Source of the DNA: Streptomyces diastatochromogenes
Lineage (GTDB): Bacteria; Actinomycetota; Actinomycetes; Streptomycetales; Streptomycetaceae
Assembly (NCBI GenBank): GCA_001550305.1
Contig: LRTP01000429.1
Span: 1 to 41,452, forward strand
Direction of reading: 5' to 3'
DNA length: 41,452 bases
Shown here: positions 8,788-17,058 of the stretch, piece by piece
Layout of the letters: each line of letters starts with the position of its first letter
Position numbering within the stretch: position 1 is the stretch's first letter
The notes under the pieces: generated by a model
The model's input: the letters and a program-made list of their open reading frames with translations, nothing else
Told to the model about the DNA's origin: nothing
Database searches by the model: none
Program-made: the position numbers and the translations under genes

Positions 8788-8849
8788 TCTGGATGTGGAA
8801 TTCGAAGCTAGCCAGCACGAGGTCTGGATGTCAACGTCGAAGCCAGCCT
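8788..8849. promoter_or_regulatory. 35-bp-period direct repeat between thioesterase and HxlR genes
   Basis: TCTGGATGT occurs at 8788-8796 and 8823-8831, and TCGAAGC-TAGCC / TCGAAGC-CAGCC at 8802-8813 and 8837-8848, so two copies of a 27-bp unit lie 35 bp apart, matching at about 20 of 27 positions. They fill the divergent promoter. HxlR proteins usually bind their own intergenic region, so these are the best operator candidates. Confidence 0.5.
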
Positions 8850-8861
8850 ACGATGGGCCGC

Positions 8862-9341
8862 ATGACGTGGCTGGAGACAAGCACCGAGAACTGCACAGTC
8901 CAGCGGACTCTCGACCTGGTGGGCGAGAAGTGGTCGCTGCTGGTCCTGCGGGACGCCATGAACGGCGTACGGCGCTTCGACGACTTCCGCCGGCACGTGG
9001 GACTGTCCGAGAGCGTGCTCGCGGACCGGCTGCGCAAGCTCGTCGCGGCCGGGATCCTGGACACCGTCCCCTACAACGAGCCCGGCAGCCGCACCCGCCA
9101 CGAGTACCGGCTCACCCGCAAGGGCTGGGAGCTGTGGCCGGCGATGATCGCCCTCAAGCAGTGGGGAGACCGCCATGCGGCGGATCCCGAGGGCCCACCC
9201 CTGGAGGTCACGCACGCCGACTGCGGCGCGCCGGTCGAGACCGTGGTCGTCTGCTCCGCGGGACACGGCGCCCTCGTCCCGCCGGAGGCACGCACCCGCC
9301 CCGGCCCGTCGGCGAAGCCCTTGGACCTCAGCGCTCGTTAG
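8862..9341 (+). CDS. HxlR-family winged-helix transcriptional regulator
   Basis: From ATG 8862 the protein has 159 residues; ATG 8853 (MGRMTWLET) is an equally possible start. The HxlR core is clear: NCTVQRTLDLVGEKWSLLVL, then GVRRFDDFRRHVGLSESVLADRLRKLV (recognition helix) and HEYRLTRKGWELWP. The N-terminal Cys of ENC is the residue that senses redox or electrophiles in some relatives. The C-terminal extension contains HADCGAPVETVVVCSAGHGA, which adds two Cys and a His that could bind metal or sense oxidation. Divergent from the thioesterase and cysteine hydrolase genes, it likely represses or activates them in response to a thiol-reactive or aromatic effector. Confidence 0.9.
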   Translation: MTWLETSTENCTVQRTLDLVGEKWSLLVLRDAMNGVRRFDDFRRHVGLSESVLADRLRKLVAAGILDTVPYNEPGSRTRHEYRLTRKGWELWPAMIALKQWGDRHAADPEGPPLEVTHADCGAPVETVVVCSAGHGALVPPEARTRPGPSAKPLDLSAR

Positions 9342-9607
9342 TACTCCAGTTGTAGATCGCTCTTGTGCTGGCGGCGCCTACGTTTTCCGCGGCTTGCGCG
9401 GCCTGCCCCAGCTGCCGTGCGGCCGGTTCCGTTCCTGGGCCAGTGTCGCCGCGTCGAACTGGGTCTTGCGGGTCACTGCTCGTGGTTCAGGTACGAGCGT
9501 GGTCGCAGTCGATCGCCATGGGACAGCCGAGGCCCAGCCAACCAGGGGCATGGTCTCGTCGTAGTGGGGAGCGAACTGTGCGACAGTGATGGTAGGCGTC
9601 TGGTGGT

Positions 9608-9820
9608 TCAGGCTGCGGACGTGTTCGATGGACGCGAGCTTCCGGTGATGACGTCGCGTCCGGCTTCCATGACGTCAATGAGGACGTGGCCGGCGTCCAA
9701 GTAGGCCACCAGTTCCGCCTCATCCGGCTCGCTGACGGGCTGGACGGCATCGCGCATCGATCCGTTCGGCCGGCCGGTGCGGTGGTCCAGTTCGTCGTAG
9801 AAGCCGAGCAGTCCCAGCAC
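9608..9820 (-). pseudogene. Truncated conserved hypothetical gene
   Basis: A GTG at 9820 with a strong ribosome site (GAAGGAG, seven bases upstream) opens a 70-codon frame: MLGLLGFYDELDHRTGRPNG near the start and DAGHVLIDVMEAGRDVITGS towards the end. It resembles the N-terminal half of a Streptomyces hypothetical protein that, from memory, continues for roughly another 50-60 residues. Here the similarity stops after DVITG and the frame ends in unrelated residues. Beyond, on the same strand, another frame is open to a stop at 9378 (contains TRKTQFDAATLAQERNRPHG) but I cannot link it. Most likely a gene broken by deletion or insertion. Confidence 0.5.
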
Positions 9821-10329
9821 TGGGATCTCCTTCGACGAGCCTTTCCATCCCGCTGGTACTCATAGATGCGGCCACCGTTGATCATCGGCGTGTGAAGACA
9901 AACGATCACGCGGTGGCCGCAGGTCACAGCGTAGATGCTGCCCACTGGACATCGGTGACTGCCGTGAGACTCCGTGGCACGGCGGCGCTCGACTCCGAGG
10001 AATCGCCTGTCCGGGGATATCGGCTGATGGCCGCCAGGTACACCCTGCCAGGCGTCACAACGACATTGAGAGCCAACTTCCCTGACCGTGCGTGACATGC
10101 CGCGTGTGGCGTAATGGGCTCTTCGGGTTGGTCGGCCGCGTCACTCTGTGCGGGTTGATCACGGCCGTGTCAGGAGCTCGTGTGTACAGATCACGTGGGC
10201 GGGGCGAGCGTATCCGCCGTGACCGCCGGATGGACCCGAGGACGTCGGGGCGGGCGCTGGATCCGCGGCACGAGATGAGCAGGGAGACGGTGGCCGAGGC
10301 TTTGAAGACGCCGGTGCGGGGGTGCAGCT
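9821..10329. other. 509-bp gap without a convincing gene
   Basis: Codon bias is weak in all six frames and base composition is less GC-rich than the neighbours. A plus frame from GTG 10092 to 10343 (83 codons) runs into the start of the phosphatase gene but lacks a ribosome site and recognisable motifs, so I do not call it. The stretch probably holds the phosphatase promoter and decayed sequence. The neighbouring 9342-9607 segment likewise shows only relic-like frames. Confidence 0.4.
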
Positions 10330-11571
10330 GTGGCGGAAGGTGAGCGGCGGCCCGACAAGGGCATGGTGGACCGGTCGGAAGGGTTCGGTGAGCGGCTGCT
10401 GGGGGTGCTGCTGGACCGGGCACACGAGATGCCGCCGCAGCTGATCGCCCCGCTGATCGCGGAAGAGGTGGCCAGAGTCGGTGGCCGCGACGTCTCGATC
10501 CTGCTGCAGGACTACGCCCAACTGGTGCTGGTGCCGCTACCGGGTCGGCGGCTGACGGTCGGCGAGCCCGAGCCGATCGACGACTCTCCCGCCGGCACGG
10601 CCTTCCTGCACGCGACCACCGCCGAGGTGCCGCAGGCCGACGGCGTCCGGATGTACCTGCCGTTGCTGGACGGCAGCGACCAGGTGGGCGTCATGGCCCT
10701 CACCCTGGACACCGTCGACGACGACGACCGACGGCTGCTGCGCAGGCTCGCCGGCCTGGTCGCCGACATGCTGGTCACCAAGCACAGCTACACCGACCAG
10801 TTCTTCCTCACCCGGCGCCGCGAACCGATGAGCGTGGCCGCGGAGATCCAGTGGTCCCTGCTGCCGCCGCTGGCGATGTCCAACCCGCAGGTCGCGGTGG
10901 CCGGAATCCTGGAGCCCGCCTACAACGTCGCAGGCGACAGCTTCGACTACGCCCTCAACGAAGACATCCTGCACGTGGGCATGGTCGACGCGATGGGCCA
11001 CGGCCTGGACGCCGCCACGATGGCGACCGTCGCGGTCGGGGCCTACCGGCACGCCAGACGCGCCGGCATCGGCCTGTCCGAGATCTACGCGTTCATGGAC
11101 CGGGCGATCGCCGAGCAGTTCGGGCCCGACCATTTCGTCACCGCGCAGATGATGCGTCTGAACATCGCGACGGGTCATCTGCAGTGGGTCAACGCCGGCC
11201 ACCCCGCACCACTGCTGATCCGCGACCACCGGGTCGTCCGGCAGCTGGCAGGCCCGACCACCTTGCCGGTCGGCTTCGGCGGTGAAGATCCCCAGATCAG
11301 CGAGCAGATGCTCCAACGCGGCGACCGAGTGCTGTGCTTCACCGACGGCCTGATCGAGGAGCACGAGGCCGGCGAAGAACAGTTCGGCGAGGAACAGCTC
11401 ATCCACTGGGTCAACCGCATCGAACACGGAGAGAACGGCGTACGAGCGGTGGTGCGCGCACTCTCCCACGCCCTGAAGCGGCAACGGGGCGGCCGCACCA
11501 GCGACGACGCGACCCTCTTCCTGATCGAATGGCGCGGGGGCGCGGCCGACCATCTCGCGGTCCTGGACTGA
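10330..11571 (+). CDS. SpoIIE/PP2C-type serine phosphatase with N-terminal sensor region
   Basis: A 413-residue protein starting at GTG 10330 (GGGGG just upstream); ATG 10363 is an alternative. Residues about 20-160 look GAF-like (DVSILLQDYAQLVLVPLPG then MYLPLLDGSDQVGVMALTL). The PP2C_SIG domain follows: AGDSFDYALNEDILHVGMVDAMGHG has both metal-binding Asp residues, then LQWVNAGHPAPLLI, RVLCFTDGLIEEHE and the C-terminal TSDDATLFLIEW. In Streptomyces such phosphatases dephosphorylate anti-sigma-factor antagonists (STAS proteins) and so release sigma factors. A STAS gene sits 13 kb away and is a possible but unproven partner. No kinase domain is present. Confidence 0.92.
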   Translation: MAEGERRPDKGMVDRSEGFGERLLGVLLDRAHEMPPQLIAPLIAEEVARVGGRDVSILLQDYAQLVLVPLPGRRLTVGEPEPIDDSPAGTAFLHATTAEVPQADGVRMYLPLLDGSDQVGVMALTLDTVDDDDRRLLRRLAGLVADMLVTKHSYTDQFFLTRRREPMSVAAEIQWSLLPPLAMSNPQVAVAGILEPAYNVAGDSFDYALNEDILHVGMVDAMGHGLDAATMATVAVGAYRHARRAGIGLSEIYAFMDRAIAEQFGPDHFVTAQMMRLNIATGHLQWVNAGHPAPLLIRDHRVVRQLAGPTTLPVGFGGEDPQISEQMLQRGDRVLCFTDGLIEEHEAGEEQFGEEQLIHWVNRIEHGENGVRAVVRALSHALKRQRGGRTSDDATLFLIEWRGGAADHLAVLD

Positions 11572-11587
11572 GCCGACAGCCGAGCGT

Positions 11588-11611
11588 GGCCGGCATCGGC
11601 ATCCGCCGGCC
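11588..11611. terminator. Hairpin between converging phosphatase and winged-helix genes
   Basis: GGCCGGC (11588-11594) pairs with GCCGGCC (11605-11611) across a 10-base loop, 16 bases after the phosphatase stop and in front of the end of the converging gene. Confidence 0.5.
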
Positions 11612-11663
11612 CTGAATCCAACGGGCCTTCCACACCATAGGAGTGCACCGACCCCGGGTCGTG

Positions 11664-11948
11664 TCAGCCGCGTTCCTCCTCCTCGGCCTCCATGAGCCGG
11701 ATCCCCCGATGCGTCAACATCACCATCGCGGGTGTGTTTCCCTGCGCCCAGTCGACGGTGATCAGCTCTTCGCCCACCAGATATGCGCAGGCCGCGGCCA
11801 GATCCTGCTCAGGGACCTGGAGGTCGTCACGCAGCCTCGCCCCGGTGACGCCAAGGAGGCGATTGCCTTCCGTGGCCTCGTACAGCGTTTTCATGATCGC
11901 TTCGCGGTAGTTCTTCCGCTCGCGCAGTGTTGCCATGATTGCCGCCAC
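11664..11948 (-). CDS. Small winged-helix-like hypothetical protein
   Basis: 94 residues from GTG 11948 (or 90 from ATG 11936, MATLRERKNYREAIM). The sequence LRERKNYREAIMKTLYEATEGN then VTGARLRDDLQVPEQDLAAACAYLVGEELITVDW and MVMLTHRGIRLMEAEEEE has the helix-turn-helix-wing pattern of a stand-alone winged-helix domain. It ends in an acidic tail. It may bind DNA or act as a protein adaptor; no effector domain is seen. It lies 9 bases downstream of the first DUF5994 gene on the same strand and is probably co-transcribed from that gene's stress-type promoter. Confidence 0.75.
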   Translation of the reverse strand: MAAIMATLRERKNYREAIMKTLYEATEGNRLLGVTGARLRDDLQVPEQDLAAACAYLVGEELITVDWAQGNTPAMVMLTHRGIRLMEAEEEERG

Positions 11949-11957
11949 TCGTGCCTG

Positions 11958-12569
11958 TCACCTCACTCTACTCCGGGCCTTGTCAGGAGAACCTGCGTTC
12001 GCCGTGATCAGGCGGCACGGACGGTCGGCAGCTGCCCGGTAGGAGGAGGTGTCATCCTCGTCCTCCCCCTTTTCCTCGGAATCCTGGTCCAGGGCAGTCA
12101 TGGAACTGCCGTGGAGGGCGTGTTCCGCTGCCATGAGCGCGCTCGCGGTCGTCGGGGGGCCGGCGCTGTCGCTCGCGGCGGCCATCAGGCGAGCGGCTGC
12201 CGGGGCGTTGGTCTCCGGTGGTATCACCAGCAGGTTCCAGCTGCCCGTGGTGTGGGACAGCAGCATGATCTTGTGGGGGTCCAGCTCCGTCGTGAACCAA
12301 CCGATCCTCACCTCGCGACCGTTGACGGGCACCCTGCTCGGGATGGCGGGCCAGTACGTCGCGTTGACGGCGATCCGGGTGATCCGTCCGGACAGGGGGT
12401 CCAGTACGTCGGCCAGAGCGGAGAGTTCGTGTGCCAGGTCCCGGGAGCGGGGCCACCAGGCACCGTCGAGAGACCCTCGGAACGTGCTCACGGCCTTCAG
12501 CGCAAGGCGAGCGGTCGGAGCCCTGAAGGGCACGATCCGCAACGGGGGTCGGTCGGTGGTCGCGGACAT
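11958..12569 (-). CDS. DUF5994 family protein, copy 1
   Basis: 203 residues from ATG 12569 (MSATTDRPPLRIVPF), with GACAGG upstream; the frame stays open further but without protein-like sequence. The DUF5994 core is clear: FRGSLDGAWWPRSRDLAHEL, VLDPLSGRITRIAVNATYW, EVRIGWFTTELDPHKIMLLS and NLLVIPPETNAPAAARLMAAA. The C-terminus is Asp/Glu-rich (about residues 165-180). No function is known to me for the family; the protein looks cytoplasmic, without signal or membrane segments. A sigma-B-like promoter lies about 90 bases upstream. Two further copies occur at 13393-13881 and 18442-19059. Confidence 0.85.
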   Translation of the reverse strand: MSATTDRPPLRIVPFRAPTARLALKAVSTFRGSLDGAWWPRSRDLAHELSALADVLDPLSGRITRIAVNATYWPAIPSRVPVNGREVRIGWFTTELDPHKIMLLSHTTGSWNLLVIPPETNAPAAARLMAAASDSAGPPTTASALMAAEHALHGSSMTALDQDSEEKGEDEDDTSSYRAAADRPCRLITANAGSPDKARSRVR

Positions 12570-12658
12570 CGCGCGCACCTGTCTCATGGCCACTGCTTGG
12601 AGCGGCCCGGTGTCGTCACTCGCCGAGAACGACACCGGCATGGCGGCCGATGTGCGAA

Positions 12659-12684
12659 ATACTCTCGATGCCTCCACGCTACTC
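12659..12684 (-). promoter_or_regulatory. Sigma-B-type promoter of DUF5994 copy 1
   Basis: Read on the minus strand: GAGT (12684-12681), 16 bases, GAGTAT (12664-12659). This fits the Streptomyces sigma-B-type consensus GNNT, 14-16 bases, GGGTA(C/T), with one mismatch in the -10 element. The surrounding 26 bases are conserved (19 of 26) with the promoter of copy 3, at nearly the same distance from the start codon. Confidence 0.5.
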
Positions 12685-12792
12685 CCGCGGCACGCCGAAC
12701 GGGCCTCGGCGAGGCACCGGTTCCGAACGCCGCCCATCGCGCACCGCGCCGGTCCACCCGGGTCGCTTCGGACCTTGTCCGTCTGGTGATCG

Positions 12793-13039
12793 TCATTCCT
12801 CGGCGTCATTCCTTGAAGGCTGGCTGGTCTCCAGCCAGGACCGTGCCGACTCCGCCGTGCGGGTGGTGTCCACGGTGAGGTCGAGGCGGGGCCCGCCATC
12901 GCGGCCCGCGGGGTAGGCGCTGCTCGGTGGCGGCGCAGCAACGACGGAGGACCTCGGCGACGCGGCAGGGGGACTCGGGGGACGTGGCGACGATGCGTAC
13001 CTCGGTCTGCCCGGCGGAGGAAGATCTCGGTGGCTGCAT
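12793..13039 (-). pseudogene. Small conserved protein gene with a +1 frameshift
   Basis: ATG 13039 has an ideal ribosome site (AAAGAGG, six bases away) and starts MQPPRSSSAGQTEVRIVATS, then VAEVLRRCCAATEQR. At about 12915 the protein-like sequence jumps to the next frame: AYPAGRDGGPRLDLTVDT then SARSWLETSQPSRNDAEE and a stop at 12793. The joined product would be about 80 residues, which matches a small Streptomyces protein family I recognise only by pattern. The switch needs one base removed or two added near CAGCGCCTACCCC. It could be a true mutation, a sequencing error or recoding. It lies upstream of DUF5994 copy 1 on the same strand. Confidence 0.65.
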
Positions 13040-13148
13040 GATGACCTCTTTCGTCAGGGCGAGGTGGTGAGGGGCTTGGCACGTTGTTCCGGACCGGCCG
13101 CCCTCGGTGAGGAGAAGGTCCCACGGGGATCGGCGATCAGGGTGATGA

Positions 13149-13323
13149 CTGCGTCCACGGTTCGGCGGTGAAGCGTTGGACAGCGAGACCGTCACGGATC
13201 CCCGGCTCTGCACGACCATCGTCGACGGGTTCACCTTCAACGGCGCCGTTATCCAGACCGGTACAGAGTTCTACCGCCTCGCCCACACCAAAGCCTCGGC
13301 CGAACGCGCCGAAGCCGGCTGAA
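13149..13323 (+). pseudogene. istB: Remnant of an IS21-type istB ATPase gene (C-terminal end)
   Basis: An in-frame stretch reads VTDPRLCTTIVDGFTF then NGAVIQTGTEFYRLAHTK and stops at 13323. This matches the C-terminal tail of IstB helper ATPases (pattern TDPRLCxAIVDRLTFNGxIIETGTDSYRLA). A stop at 13146-13148 and the absence of Walker motifs show that only about the last 50 residues survive. No istA or element ends can be recognised. It marks an old insertion and deletion between the frameshifted small gene and DUF5994 copy 2. Confidence 0.7.
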
Positions 13324-13360
13324 CAGTCCCAGCCGGCTCGCCACGTGCAAGTACTGGTGG

Positions 13361-13392
13361 TCAGGCAGGGCGACCTCACGGCGGCTGCCTGA
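13361..13392. terminator. Inverted repeat directly after DUF5994 copy 2
   Basis: TCAGGCAG (13361-13368) and CTGCCTGA (13385-13392) are perfect complements with a 16-base loop, touching the stop codon of the minus-strand DUF5994 gene. It could end that transcript, or be a leftover end of the IS21 remnant. Confidence 0.45.
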
Positions 13393-13881
13393 TCACAGCG
13401 GATCGTCAACGGGTATGGCTTCGCGGCGGGCCGTCGCGATCGCCAGGAGTTCGCTGGCGGTGCGGCTGCCATCGGCCGGAACGGGCGTGTTCATCAGCCA
13501 GGCGGCAGTGCCTGCGGCCGTCGTGGGAGGAATGACGAGCAAGGTGCGGAACCCCTCATGATAGGAGCAGAGCACGATCACGTTCTGCTCGTGCCCGGAC
13601 GCGAACCATCCTGCGCTGACGAACTGCCCGCCGACGGCTACCCGGTGCGGGATATCGGGCCACCGCTCGATCCCCAGAATGACCCTCGTGATGCTGCCCA
13701 CCCCATCCATCGCTTGCACCAGAACGGGCAGTTCGTCGGCGAGGTTGTGGGAGTACGGCCACCAGGCGCCGTCGAATGCGCCCGGGACAGCTTTGTGTGG
13801 CGCCAGTGAAAGCCGGACTGGCGGCTGTGGTGGGGAGGGGCGCTTCGCCCTGGTCGCGGAATGATCGGCAGTCGGTTCCAT
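13393..13881 (-). CDS. DUF5994 family protein, copy 2 (short form)
   Basis: 162 residues (MEPTADHSATRAKRPSPP...). Core motifs align with the other copies: VPGAFDGAWWPYSHNLADEL, GVGSITRVILGIERWPDIP, FVSAGWFASGHEQNVIVLCS and RTLLVIPPTTAAGTAAWLM. The acidic or Gly/Ala-rich C-terminal extension of copies 1 and 3 is missing, and the WFxxExDPHK segment has become WFASGHEQN, so this copy is the most diverged. The sigma-B-like promoter of the other two is not seen upstream. It is flanked by an istB remnant, so its neighbourhood has been rearranged. Confidence 0.85.
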   Translation of the reverse strand: MEPTADHSATRAKRPSPPQPPVRLSLAPHKAVPGAFDGAWWPYSHNLADELPVLVQAMDGVGSITRVILGIERWPDIPHRVAVGGQFVSAGWFASGHEQNVIVLCSYHEGFRTLLVIPPTTAAGTAAWLMNTPVPADGSRTASELLAIATARREAIPVDDPL

Positions 13882-14277
13882 GACGTGAGCCTGCCTCCAG
13901 GCACGGTCTCACCGGCCCGGCATTGTAGTCCACCGAGAACGGCGCTGACACGGCCACCGGCGCACGCAAAGCCCTCGGAGTGGCCAGCCTACTCGCCGGA
14001 AGACTCTCCCCCTGTCTGGCATGTACTCCTCGCCATCAGGTGCGCAATCACCCCTGTTGATGCTCAGCGGGGTTCACCATGTGCCGGGCGTTGAACCGGG
14101 ATGAGCGTGCGATGCTGGACCCCACGGAGCGCGCCGAGTCCTTGGACCCCGCGTCCTCGCCGGGCGTGACAGCCCCAGGGCGGTGATGATTGTGACCCAG
14201 CAGCAGTGCCGAGATCGTCGGACCAGCCGGTGCCTCGCATCGAGGAATGGTGTCCCCGCCTGCGGAGGTGGGGCCGG
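13882..14277 (+). other. Leader region of the Mg2+ ATPase gene with two chained short ORFs
   Basis: This 396-bp gap lies before the divergent mgtA gene. Two short plus-strand ORFs are linked end to end: 14079-14186 (35 codons, starts MCRALNRDERAMLDPTE, with AGCGGGG upstream) and 14186-14281 (31 codons, starts MIVTQQQCRDRR). The first stop overlaps the second start (TGATG), and the second stop overlaps the mgtA GTG (GTGA). No M-box or other known riboswitch was recognised. Whether these ORFs are translated is inference. Confidence 0.35.
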
Positions 14278-16938
14278 GTGAGCCTCTCTGCTCCGGCACG
14301 GCCGCCTGGGCCCGCGCTCGGAGTGGTGTCGGCGGCGGTGTTGTCGGGGGACGACGTCCTTAGCGGACTCGGCGTCGTCGCCTTGGAGGGCCTGAGCGGC
14401 GAGGATGTCCTGCGACGCCAGGCACAGTTCGGCCCCAACGCGGTCGCCACACACCGTGCCCGGGTGTTTCCCGTGCTGTGGCATCAGCTCCGCTCGCCGC
14501 TGCTCGGGCTGCTGGTGGCGGCCGCTGTCGCGTCATTCCTGGTGGGCGAGCGAAGCGATGCGGTGATCATCGGGCTGATCGTGAGTGTGTCCGTCGGACT
14601 GGGCTTCGTCAACGAGTACCGGGCGGAGAAGGCCGCCGAGGCACTGCACTCCCAGATCCACCACCAGACCGTGGCGCTGCGCGACGGCGGGGACACGCTC
14701 GTGGATGTCACGGCGCTGGTCCCCGGTGATCTGGTGGAACTGCGTCTGGGCGACATCGTGCCGGCGGACCTGCGGCTGCTGGAAGTCACGGGTTTGGAGT
14801 GCGACGAGTCGGTGCTGACCGGCGAGTCGCTGCCGGTGGACAAGAGCCTCGCCGCGGTCGCGGCCGGGACCTCGCTGGCCGAATTGTCCGGGTGCGCTCT
14901 CATGGGCACGGTCGTGCGGACCGGCGCTGCCCGAGGGGTGGTGGTGGCCACCGGGGCGCACACCGAGTTCGGCAAGATCGCCGCCGGGCTCGACACCCAC
15001 CCGCTCGACACCGAGTTCCAGGTCGGCCTGCGGCGCTTCTCGCTACTGCTGGTCTATGTCGCGGGCGCGTTGACGACCTCGATCTTCGTGATCAACGTTG
15101 CCCTGCACAAGCCGATCATCGACGCGCTGCTGTTCTCACTGGCCATCGCGGTCGGTATCACCCCGCAGCTGCTGCCCGCCGTCGTCTCGACCAGTCTTGC
15201 CGCCGGGTCGCGCCGGATGAGCCGGCGCAAGGTGCTGGTCAAGCGGCTGGTGTGCATCGAGGACCTGGGTGATGTCGATGTCCTGTTCACCGACAAGACC
15301 GGCACGCTCACCACCGGCCGTATCGAGTACATGCGCGCCGTTCCCGCCGGGCGCAACGGCTCCGACGCGGTGACGCGGTGGGGACTGCTCGGCACGGAGA
15401 ACGCGGCGCGGGACGCGCAGGACGTCGGCGGGAACCCGCTGGACCAGGCTCTGTGGCGATCTCCGGCCGCTGCGGGCGAGCGGGCCGCCCTCGAGGGGTA
15501 CACACAGGTCGCGGTGCTGCCCTTCGATCACGAACGGCGCATGATCTCGGTCCTTGTGCGGGACAACAACGGCCGTTCGAGCCTGGTCACCAAGGGCGCC
15601 CCGGAGACCGTCCTGGACCGCTGCGTCGACGTCCCGCCCGAAGCCCGTGACGCGCTGGCGGCTGAGTTCGCCGCAGGGAACCGGGTGGTTGCCGTCGCCA
15701 CCCGGCCCGTCGCCCCCGGATCGCAGGCCGTGGAGCCCGAGGACGAGCGGGGACTGAGCCTGGCTGGGCTGCTGGTGTTCCTCGACCCGCCCAAGGCGGA
15801 CGCCGCCACAGCGCTGCGCAGACTCTCCGGCCTCGGCATCGCGGTGAAGGTCGTCACCGGCGACAACGCCGCAGTCGCCGCAAAGGTCTGCCGTGACCTG
15901 GGACTCACCGACGCGGGCGCGATGACCGGCAGCGAGGTCGACACCCTGGACGACGCACAACTGGCTGAGGCGATCACCCGGACCACCGTTTTCGCGCGCG
16001 TGAGTCCCGAAGCCAAGGCGCGGATCGTGCACGCGCAACGGCGCAGCCACGGCGGCGTGGCCTTCCTGGGTGACGGGGTCAATGATGCACTGGCTCTGCA
16101 CGCGGCCGACGTGGGCATCTCCGTCGACTCGGCCACCGACGTCGCCAAGGACGCGGCCGACGTCATCCTGCTGGAGAAAGACCTCAACGTCCTCGCAGAC
16201 GGTGTGGCCGAGGGTCGCCGGATCTTCGCCAATACCATCAAGTACGTGTTGATGGGCACCTCGAGCAACTTCGGCAACATGGCCTCCGCCGCGGGCGCCT
16301 CGCTGTTCCTGTCCTTCCTGCCGATGCTCCCCTCACAGATCCTGCTGAACAACCTTCTCTACGACAGCAGTCAGCTGGCCATCCCGACGGACAACGTGGA
16401 CGAGGACCAGCTGCGGAAGCCCTCGCACTGGGACATCGCCTTCATCCGCCGATTCATGGTCTCCTTCGGACCGCTCAGCTCGGCGTTCGACTTCGTCACC
16501 TTCGGCGTCATGCTCTGGGTCTTCCACTCCGGGCCGGCCCAATTCCGCTCCGGCTGGTTCGTCGAATCGCTGGCCACCCAGACCCTGGTGATCTTCGCCA
16601 TCCGCACCCGGCGCATCCCGTTCTTCCGCAGCCACCCCAGCCTGCCGCTGACTCTCGCCGCGCTCGGCGTCGTCACGATCGGCGCCGTGCTGCCGGCCAC
16701 CCCACTCGCCCACACTCTGGGCTTCCAACCGCTTCCCGGGGCGTTCTTCGCCGCGCTGGTCGGCATGATCCTCGCCTACCTGGCCCTCGTCGAGATCGGC
16801 AAACGGCTCTTCTACGGAGCTGCAGTCGCGGCACCTCAGGTTCCCAGGCACTACGCCCGCCGCCGTCACCTGCGGCGCCGTGCCGCCCACTTCAGCACCG
16901 CGGCGCCCCGCCCCACCCCGGCCGACGGCCCGCTCTGA
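14278..16938 (+). CDS. mgtA: Magnesium-translocating P-type ATPase (P3B, MgtA-like)
   Basis: 886 residues from GTG 14278, chosen for its GGAGG nine bases upstream; the frame is open to GTG 14206. This inner-membrane pump imports Mg2+ using ATP. Seen in order: the cation-ATPase N-terminal segment, actuator TGES in ESVLTGESLPVDKS, membrane motif AVGITPQLLPAVVSTSLA (P3B form), phosphorylation site Asp339 in FTDKTGTLT, nucleotide-binding VTKGAPETVLDR, hinge GDGVNDALAL, and C-terminal membrane helices with ILLNNLLYDSSQLAIPTDNVD, which is characteristic of MgtA/MgtB. The C-terminus has an extra basic tail (about 40 residues, RHYARRRHLRRRAAH) not usual in the family. Two coupled short ORFs upstream may regulate translation. 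Confidence 0.93.
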   Translation: MSLSAPARPPGPALGVVSAAVLSGDDVLSGLGVVALEGLSGEDVLRRQAQFGPNAVATHRARVFPVLWHQLRSPLLGLLVAAAVASFLVGERSDAVIIGLIVSVSVGLGFVNEYRAEKAAEALHSQIHHQTVALRDGGDTLVDVTALVPGDLVELRLGDIVPADLRLLEVTGLECDESVLTGESLPVDKSLAAVAAGTSLAELSGCALMGTVVRTGAARGVVVATGAHTEFGKIAAGLDTHPLDTEFQVGLRRFSLLLVYVAGALTTSIFVINVALHKPIIDALLFSLAIAVGITPQLLPAVVSTSLAAGSRRMSRRKVLVKRLVCIEDLGDVDVLFTDKTGTLTTGRIEYMRAVPAGRNGSDAVTRWGLLGTENAARDAQDVGGNPLDQALWRSPAAAGERAALEGYTQVAVLPFDHERRMISVLVRDNNGRSSLVTKGAPETVLDRCVDVPPEARDALAAEFAAGNRVVAVATRPVAPGSQAVEPEDERGLSLAGLLVFLDPPKADAATALRRLSGLGIAVKVVTGDNAAVAAKVCRDLGLTDAGAMTGSEVDTLDDAQLAEAITRTTVFARVSPEAKARIVHAQRRSHGGVAFLGDGVNDALALHAADVGISVDSATDVAKDAADVILLEKDLNVLADGVAEGRRIFANTIKYVLMGTSSNFGNMASAAGASLFLSFLPMLPSQILLNNLLYDSSQLAIPTDNVDEDQLRKPSHWDIAFIRRFMVSFGPLSSAFDFVTFGVMLWVFHSGPAQFRSGWFVESLATQTLVIFAIRTRRIPFFRSHPSLPLTLAALGVVTIGAVLPATPLAHTLGFQPLPGAFFAALVGMILAYLALVEIGKRLFYGAAVAAPQVPRHYARRRHLRRRAAHFSTAAPRPTPADGPL

Positions 16939-17058
16939 TGCGGACCGTCAGCCTCGCCGCGAACGGCGGTGCGGGTGAGGGACGCGGACCACGATGCGGT
17001 GACCCGGCCGGCGGATGTGCGCCGTGGGCCACCGCAAGCCTCGTGCTGCCACGGGTGC

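Noticed and set aside
10092..10343. 83-codon plus ORF ahead of the phosphatase gene
   Set aside because: No ribosome site, low coding bias, and Arg-rich composition typical of chance GC-rich frames.
13882..14277. An M-box Mg2+ riboswitch before mgtA
   Set aside because: No recognisable M-box core or helix order in this leader.
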